Origin: Lichtheimia corymbifera B2541
Lineage: Eukaryota; Mucoromycota; Mucoromycetes; Mucorales; Lichtheimiaceae
NCBI GenBank assembly: GCA_000697475.1
Contig: JNEU01001077.1
Location: forward strand, 1 to 37,217
Length of the DNA: 37,217 nt
Direction: 5' to 3'
The translations under genes were made by a program, and so were the position numbers. The notes under the pieces were generated by a model, which was not told the DNA's origin, did no database searches, and saw nothing but the letters and a program-made list of their open reading frames with translations. Shown here in pieces: positions 30,664 to 37,217 of the stretch (position 1 is its first letter; each line of letters starts with the position of its first letter).

Positions 30664-31902
30664 CTATTTCCAGGCATCTCTCTTTGACTTGTCAATGATA
30701 TCAATGGGGTCTCCTCCCTTTAACTTGTGCAATTCTCCGGAATCCCAGAACTTTTCAAACCGCTCCCTGACATCAAGGATACCCTTATTGTTCTTGTATT
30801 CCTTGAACCATTCTGGATGTTCCTTGATTTGCATTTGCAACCACTGGACGTAATACACCGACTTTTCATAGCTGCACCGAGGAGACTTGCCCTCCTTTTT
30901 CAGTGACACCTGGCCATCCTTCACGTCAATCATGCTCTTGGTGATTTCCCTGTACTCGCGGAACAATAAATAATGGTCATTCTTGATCTTGAAAAAGAAA
31001 TCCTTGTCGTCTCGCTTGCATCGGATAACAATGCCTTCAATATCCCTGTTTTTGTATTTGCCTGATTCACCAATTTGATCCGCCAATGTCTTGACTTGAT
31101 CCAAGCTGTCATACTTGTCGTAATCAATGCTCCTGAATCCAAAGCGACGTGCAATTTCCTGGACCTTTTCAAATTCCAATGTGCGCAGTGCGGACGTGTT
31201 ATAGTTGATGCCGTGCAGATAAAGGCCACTCTCTTTGGGATCGTATCGTAGCACATGTTCTTCAAATTGATCATCGCAAAGCTCTGCCACCAAAGTCACT
31301 TTGTGCTTATAAATCCACGCAGCCAGGTCGCTTTCTTTGAGGTTGACGGATTCGAGATGTTGTAGCAACCACCGATATCCCACACCGCCATGCATCGTAG
31401 GATCATCTTGTGGTATTGGGAGCGTGTGTTTGGAAGTGACCACCACGGTTGACGCGTTCAAGGCACCGATAAAGATGATACATCCATTCTCCTTGGCTGT
31501 CGCATAGTATGGACCTTTGGTATCAGACTTTAGACTAGGCCACTGTAATAGATAGATGGGTGGGTGAGTATAACCATAGTGAGCATTGGGAACTCATCTT
31601 TTATTTACCTGAGTACTATCCGTTTCATGCAAGTTGAAAAACTTATCATAGCCTCGCACCACAATCGGATATTGCGCATTCACATCGTCCAATGTAAACA
31701 AGCCTCTCGCCTGTGTTGGCAATCCATTCCTGTTCTTCTTGTAAATGTTCTCGCGTACTGTCCAGCTTCGCCATGTCGTACTCGTATCTCGCACATTGAA
31801 CACTTTGGACCGCACCTTTCTACGATCTCGCTCTTCCAAGTCATGTAGCTTGTCGACAGTATCGTGATCTCGAGACGATGGGGCAAGTATAGGGATATCC
31901 AT
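30664..31902 (-). CDS. Stand-alone tRNA-splicing RNA ligase (Trl1 ligase-domain type)
   Basis: Two exons (31902-31609, 31542-30664) give 390 residues. The product is an ATP-dependent RNA ligase that seals tRNA exon halves. Seen motifs are the nucleotidyl-lysine motif RGYDKFFN (Lys87), KENGCIIFIGAL (115-126), motif III VAELCDDQFEEHV (183-195), motif IV EGIVIR (267-272) and motif V FFFKIK (280-285); HPEWFKEYKNNKGI near the end is also typical of Trl1 ligase domains. In most fungi this domain is followed by polynucleotide kinase and cyclic phosphodiesterase domains in one protein of about 800 residues. Here a stop follows DAWK and the next gene is TTI2, so the end-healing activities must be encoded elsewhere. 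Monofunctional ligases of this kind are reported for Mucorales. The same enzyme class ligates HAC1 mRNA in yeast. Confidence 0.93.
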
Positions 31903-33448
31903 GGTGGATGCACTTGGTGGTGGTGGTGTCGGAGACAAGGATTGAAAGAAGCTACACTGAACTCACAATGTCGTTTTTATGCTGCCTTTTTACATGCAAT
32001 ATGAGTCACTACTGCGCCTTGTTGCTGCGGATACAGCAATCCACCATGGTGATGTATGCATTCCATTGGTACTATTATCTCCTCTTTTTATTGCCATGAA
32101 TATTTAACGCTGATTACATATGTAGAGTGGGGTGGTGGAGGCCCGTCACTTCTGCTGGCATAGGTGTGCTCGGACATACGATGTTGCCAAGCATGACATG
32201 GTACATTGTTCTTTTGCATCTTTATTCCAGCCAAGTCGAGATTGCCAGTGAGATTGATCCTCTTTATGTGTTGCCTCAAGTTACTTCCAAAGCCAAACAC
32301 AGGACCTTTTATTACTGAGGCTATTATCATATATAATAAACCATCATCTTGCCAATAAACGCCATTACTTTTATATTCGCCATACTTGCAGGGAGATAAA
32401 CAATGACTATTGCATGGTATTATAAGCTTCAAAGAAATCCAACTGTGGAAAGGGAGGAGGACAGAAAAATCTTAATCCAACAACACGCACTTTTGCACCC
32501 CATTCCAAGTTACATACACCAATGAAGATCAGTCAAATGTTACTTGACAATGCGTTATCAAACATGCAAAGACAGGAATATATGTTTAATTAAAGACAAT
32601 GATTTATTGATTACAATACTAGAATAAACGAGCAGCTGTTGGTTTCCTAAAGCCAAGACTAAAGTACTCACAGGGATGACCACGAGAAGGTCGCCACTCA
32701 ACCATCCCCAACCTCTACCTGTAGGCACCAATTCCAGGTCGACGAGGCGCTTGCATGCCACTTTAGTCCAAGAGAAGTTGCAGTTTCCCACAATCCATCC
32801 TAGTCAAGGTGCCGGACTTGACGCGCCAAAACCTCGTTGGAAGAAAACCATGCAGATAGAAAAGTGTAGCAGTGTGGATCAGCGAAAACATGTTTGTTTA
32901 AGAGAGTACACATGCCTTCCCCTCCAGTTTCCTCCAGTGAATCCTTTAGCATTACCCAAACAAGAGCCACTTGTTGGTATCTTTGGATAGCGGTCAATTT
33001 ATTAGTGCACCCTGGACACTGCTACCGGTCTGCGTTTCGTCCTCGGCCAAACGCCCATGCAACACGCCGACACGTGGTGGGCAGCCAGTTTACGAGGAGT
33101 GGCCAACATCCTTGCTACCTTCGTATCAAGATCTGCTGGGATTCATGGACACCATGGAAACTGGGCTTTGAGGGGCAATGATCCATCCCTTGTCCCTACA
33201 ACCAGCATCATATCTGAGTAAAACAAGTGGCAAGAAACGATAAATGCAACTTACTTGGGCCAAAGCATCGTAAAAGTGTGAAAAGGACGGAAGAGATGGG
33301 GCAATCAAGGGCTGCGGAAAAAGGGCGTTTTTAAATGAAAAATGCCGGACAAGTGATCTGGACCATTTTCAATGTAACCCGAACAATGGTCATCGGGTTG
33401 TGTCACCAGTGAACTTTATCCTTCTTGTCCCATTGTCCCATTGACATG

Positions 33449-33497
33449 CACACACACACATACGCACACCACACACATACGCACACCACACACATAC
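33449..33497. repeat. Short tandem repeat, 17-bp CA-rich unit, about 3 copies
   Basis: The unit ACACACATACGCACACC repeats at about 33454, 33471 and 33488, the last one partial. It is a simple minisatellite in non-coding sequence. Confidence 0.8.
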
Positions 33498-34149
33498 CTG
33501 TACCCATAAATATACGTTTTCTTCATAAATTATAATGTACTGATATTATATGGTGATACTGATGGTGGTAAAGTAAAGTGAAAAAACGAGTACAAGCAGC
33601 AGCAGATGCAGAAATATGAATCTTCCGGGATCCGGGTAGTGGGGTAACACAGCATGCAGCTGCTGAGAAAACATTGGATGCGCGCTCTTTTTGAGCAACT
33701 TGCACCGAACTTCAATAGTGGTTACAGTGAAATGTCATTGGCAAGAAGCGTGCAGAATCAAATGATCATTGTAAAGTCGACTTGTTACACGAACGCCCAC
33801 TGTATGAAATCCGACCGATCGGTACAAGTTGTGGCGTATGTATGCATTCGTGCGACGTTGCATCAGAGCTCACTCTTTCTTAAACATTCAATGATCCAGG
33901 CTTTCAATGGACCAAGCTTTTGTAACAAACGCTATTGTCGGATACCGTTATATGGGTTTATTAAAGATACAAGCGTCTATTTAATGGTGTACCATCCTGG
34001 GAATTGCCGATGCCCATCGTCTATCAGTATATGAACAAGGAAGCTCTAACGAATGTAATGTGATAGTAGCAACAAACACGGCTCGATACAATGATGTAAT
34101 GGTCTAGTCTCTCTTTCCGGCTCTCCTCCTTTTCATTGCAGAAACTAAT

Positions 34150-34600
34150 TATGGGTATCACACAGAATCGCGGCACTATTGTGTCACTGTACCCTTGGTT
34201 GCTGCCGTCCTCATCAACATTAAATCCATGGTTGCTGTGAGTGCCTTGACTCCAATATTCCCACACTATCCATGACGGCAAACCACCTTTCGTCAAAGAT
34301 GTAAGCCCCCTCGCCAATGCCATCCCAATCCATCATGATCCTCACTCAGCCGTATCCACGTGATCGTCCCTGTTGACGACGCCGCAATGAACCAACGCAA
34401 CATTCCACCATCTGTCATCACTGCACTCTGATCCACCCATCCATCCATAACCATTGCAAGTCCAGTATTGCTGCTGATACCCATCCCTTCCCATTCAGCT
34501 GTTGGTCAATCCCTTTCATGGTCTTTCTCTGTCGCGCCTCAAGCCAGGTGAAGATTGCTTGTAATGCAGGATACTTGAAAGGTTGATATGGCATCATTCA
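34150..34600 (-). pseudogene. Possible eroded coding fragment
   Basis: On the minus strand one frame reads YPALQAIFTWLEARQRKTM and another continues with MVMDGWVDQSAVMTDGG and TITWIRLSEDHDGLGWHWRG, with stops and a frame change between them. The Trp-rich, low-stop character over about 350 bp suggests a former coding region. It lies directly inside the right flanking repeat, so it may be a remnant of a gene or element broken there. I do not recognise the family. Confidence 0.25.
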
Positions 34601-35471
34601 AAGGAATCCATGTGTATTAAGCATGTTGCTACACGTAAATAAAGCTGTTACTATAGAACGACTATCTGCTGTCCACGTGAAAAGGCTGGAAGACAAGTTG
34701 CTGCATATAACTTGGGACAATGGATAAAGACATTGCCAATAGCAACTGACGGTACGTTTGGACGCGGAAGAGAAGTGTGCAAGAGCGTGTGTTGTAGTCG
34801 AGTGACAAGGCTATGAACGTTGTTTGAGACAATCGAGAAGAGACCTTGCTAATTGCAACCACTGTAATGAACGGTGTTACGATTGGTTGTGGCAGAGGAG
34901 CGCGCAAGAGAAAGTATAGTATCAAGAAACGCGGGTGTTGTAGTGGGGTGCACGCGCCATGCACATGCCATTCAGTCAAAGGCTTTCAAATCACGCCATT
35001 CGTGGCATTGACTTGATGGGGTGAAGCAGGACAATCGTTCACAGATGGTAGTTGTACTTGTATTTGAATGCACCACCAGTTGAGAATGGGAAGAACAGAG
35101 AAATAAAGTGGAGTGGAAGAGGTGGAAATTAAGTTTGGCAAGCAGTCAGACATATCCATATACACTGAGATCAATGCATGATATCGGGATTACCTGTCTA
35201 GAACCTCAAACTTTCACACAATATGCTCTAGGACATGCTGAACAACTTTGTATTAATAATGAACCCACATTTCATTTGAAAATTTCGAAAGGGAGAGCGT
35301 AATGTGGGGTTTACTATGATGGGCGGAAATTGGGAAAGCGCCGGATTTATGTGAAAGTCAATCACTATGTAGTTTCTTGGGATTCCCCATTTCGCACTTG
35401 AAACTTGGTCAGACGGTACTCTCGCACATGCTGATCAACTTCATTCATTTAAAAACCGCATGGTTCATTAT

Positions 35472-35830
35472 GAACATTTTGAATGCCGGCCAGCCCAAAA
35501 GTAGGGTAAAGTAGGGTCGGCGCTCCTGTTCCCCGAGATTGCCCACCTCGGACATGAAACTCACACACAACACCCTTTCGACCACGCCGAGCAATTTCGT
35601 TCTCATAAAGTCCCCAGAGTTCATTATGAACATTTTGAATGCCGGCCAGCCCAAAAGTAGGGTAAAGTAGGGTCGGCGCTCCTGTTCCCCGAGATTGCCC
35701 ACCTCGGACATGAAACTCACACACAACACCCTTTCGACCACGCCGAGCAATTTCGTTCTCATAAAGTCCCCAGAGTTCATTATGAAAACATTGAATATAG
35801 GAGAGACGACAAAGGGATGGTAACATAAAT
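35472..35830. repeat. Tandem repeat, 156-bp unit, about 2.3 copies
   Basis: GAACATTTTGAATGCCGGCC starts at 35472 and again at 35628, a period of 156 bp, with the two units essentially identical. A diverged partial third unit follows (GAAAACATTGAATATAGG). It occupies the position of the 319-bp tandem units in the left copy and contains a part of that unit. Confidence 0.85.
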
Positions 35831-35839
35831 AGGGTGTAC

Positions 35840-37202
35840 GGCCGTGAGCGCCGATATTGCTGCTGGGGACGTCGAAACTTGGTCAGGAGGTGCTCTCAGT
35901 CATGCTGATCAATATCGTTCTCATAAAGCCTTTACACATCATTATGGAGATTTGGAGAAACAGGCCCCTTTATGTTTTACATATGCTATAGGCTTGATAC
36001 TACATGACAAGTGGTCTTTGTTCATTGTCAACTAGCTTGACCCTGATAGAGCGGAAGATGCGCATGGGCGTGCTTGTGTAACACAGCACATTTGCATGAT
36101 ACTTCACAATGAACAAACACCACCTTTCATATAGCGTCACGCTTACAGCATATGTAAAACGCAAAGATGGCCATAACTAAAAATTCTACAATGAAACATG
36201 GGGTCTACAATCGAACAAAGTTGCTCGTCGGGGTGAAGCGCACCTTGGGTGCAAGTTTCACGATCGTCGTGGCCATTCTCAGATTCACCCAATGTCACCA
36301 CCAGCCAAACTTGAAAAAAAAATTCAAGAGGTCGACCCACGATCCACTTTGGCTGGTGGTGACATTGCGAAATCTAGGATCGACGAGCCTGATCGTGAAA
36401 CTTGCACCCAAGGTGCGCTTCTTCCCGTGTAGGTAGACCCCGATAGAGCCGAAGATGCAGACGGACTTCTTTGTGCAACACAGCCCATTTGCATGATATT
36501 TCCCAATGAACAAACGCCACTCTTCATATAGCGTTACGCTTACAGGATATGTAAAACATAAAGATAGCTGTATCTTTAAATTTTACAATGAAACGTGGGG
36601 TCATCAATCGAACAAAGTTGCTCGTCGGGCAGAAGCGCACCTTGGGTGCAAGTTTCACGATCGTCGTGGATTCTAGATTTACCACCAGCCAAACTGAAAA
36701 AAAAATTCAAGAGGTCGACCCACGATCCACTTTGGCTGGTGGTGACATTGCGAAATCTAGGATCGACGAGCCTGATCGTGAAACTTGCACCCAAGGTGCG
36801 CTTCACCCCGACGAGCAACTTTGTTCGATTGTAGACCCCATGTTTCATTGTAGAATTTTTAGTTATGGCCATCTTTGCGTTTTACATATCCTGTAAGCGT
36901 AACGCTATATGAAGAGTGGCGTTTGTTCATTGGGAAATATCATGCAAATGGGCTGTGTTGCACAAAGAAGTCCGTCTGCATCTTCGGCTCTATCGGGGTC
37001 TACCTACTTGACAATGAACAAAGACCACTTGTCATGTAGTATCAAGCCTATAGCATATGTAAAACATAAAGGGGCCTGTTTCTCCAAATCTCCATAATGA
37101 TGTGTAAAGGCTTTATGAGAACGATATTGATCAGCATGACTGAGAGCACCTCCTGACCAAGTTTCGACGTCCCCAGCAGCAATATCGGCGCTCACGGCCG
37201 TA
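35840..37202. repeat. Nested palindromes (foldback-like)
   Basis: An outer palindrome pairs 35844-36035 with 37195-37004. Inside it are two hairpins with the same stem family: 36010-36425 (loop near 36320, right arm cut short at about 36425) and 36434-37010 (loop near 36700). Each loop carries the same A-rich spacer and the phrase GAGGTCGACCCACGATCCAC. The pattern is palindrome-within-palindrome, as in foldback elements or after repeated inverted duplication. Confidence 0.8.
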
Positions 37203-37217
37203 AGGGAACAGGAGCGC

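Larger units (their letters stand above)
31903..34624. other. Gene-poor region before the right flanking repeat
   Basis: No intact gene can be assembled. The part at 32640-33310 is open in several frames on both strands (for example plus 32676-32990, minus 32558-32791 and 32800-32997) and is less AT-rich than its surroundings, so it may be an eroded coding region, but none of the translations resembles a family I know. A minus-strand exon-like piece at 33309-33265 ends in donor GTAAGTTG. Promoter elements of the RNA ligase should lie just above 31902. Confidence 0.4.
34625..37217. repeat. Right copy of the long inverted repeat
   Basis: Reverse-complement match to 1-2310. The inner part (34625-35345) pairs with about 1640-2310, the tandem block (35472-35830) corresponds to 779-1605, 35844-36035 corresponds to 611-802, and the palindromic block corresponds to 1-625 but is longer. 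Inner-part differences look mostly like transitions and small indels. No coding capacity is recognised. Confidence 0.85.

Noticed and set aside
35445..35826. Open frames of 111 and 125 codons with an internally repeated sequence
   Set aside because: They only reflect the 156-bp tandem repeat, whose length is a multiple of three; no start context or homology.
1..37217. The whole window as one giant transposon bounded by terminal inverted repeats
   Set aside because: The interior holds ordinary housekeeping genes and no transposase or recombinase; two dispersed repeats in opposite orientation explain the ends more simply.
1..37217. CRISPR arrays or bacterial defence systems
   Set aside because: No short regularly spaced repeats; introns and gene families show fungal nuclear DNA.

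Overview
This window is nuclear DNA of a filamentous fungus, most likely a member of the Mucorales (Mucoromycota). It has compact genes broken by many short GT-AG introns (mostly 50-90 nt). The clearest lineage marker is a stand-alone RNA ligase resembling only the ligase part of the trifunctional Trl1 tRNA-splicing enzyme, an arrangement reported for Mucorales. There are no operons. The exon structures given here were assembled by hand by joining donor and acceptor sites that keep the reading frame.

Layout. (1) Positions 1-2310 and about 34625-37217 are copies of one repeat family in opposite orientation, rich in nested palindromes and tandem units; both window ends fall inside it. (2) About 3296-6325 and 8725-11530 form a head-to-head inverted duplication of a decayed two-gene module around a 2.4-kb spacer carrying a tRNA-Pro(TGG). 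Each arm holds remains of a multi-exon membrane-protein gene, followed by remains of a large unknown protein with a divergent GIY-YIG-like nuclease signature. Only the right copy keeps the long C-terminal half (to 13031), with two in-frame stops and a frameshift. (3) 13563-31902 is the intact gene block: an O-fucosyltransferase-like protein, glutamine synthetase, a Cys-rich probably GPI-anchored protein, a DUF1765 protein, a 4-coumarate-CoA-ligase-like acyl-CoA synthetase with a peroxisomal SKL end, a double-START protein with a C-terminal membrane anchor, the TTT-complex subunit Tti2, and the stand-alone RNA ligase. All are on the minus strand except the DUF1765 gene. (4) 31903-34624 holds no convincing intact gene.

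Functionally the core block is mixed housekeeping: nitrogen assimilation, lipid activation and lipid transfer, cell surface, PIKK-kinase maturation and tRNA splicing. The genes do not form a visible pathway. The novelty lies in the inverted module and the palindromic flanks; within the core, the double-START protein and the split ligase deserve attention.
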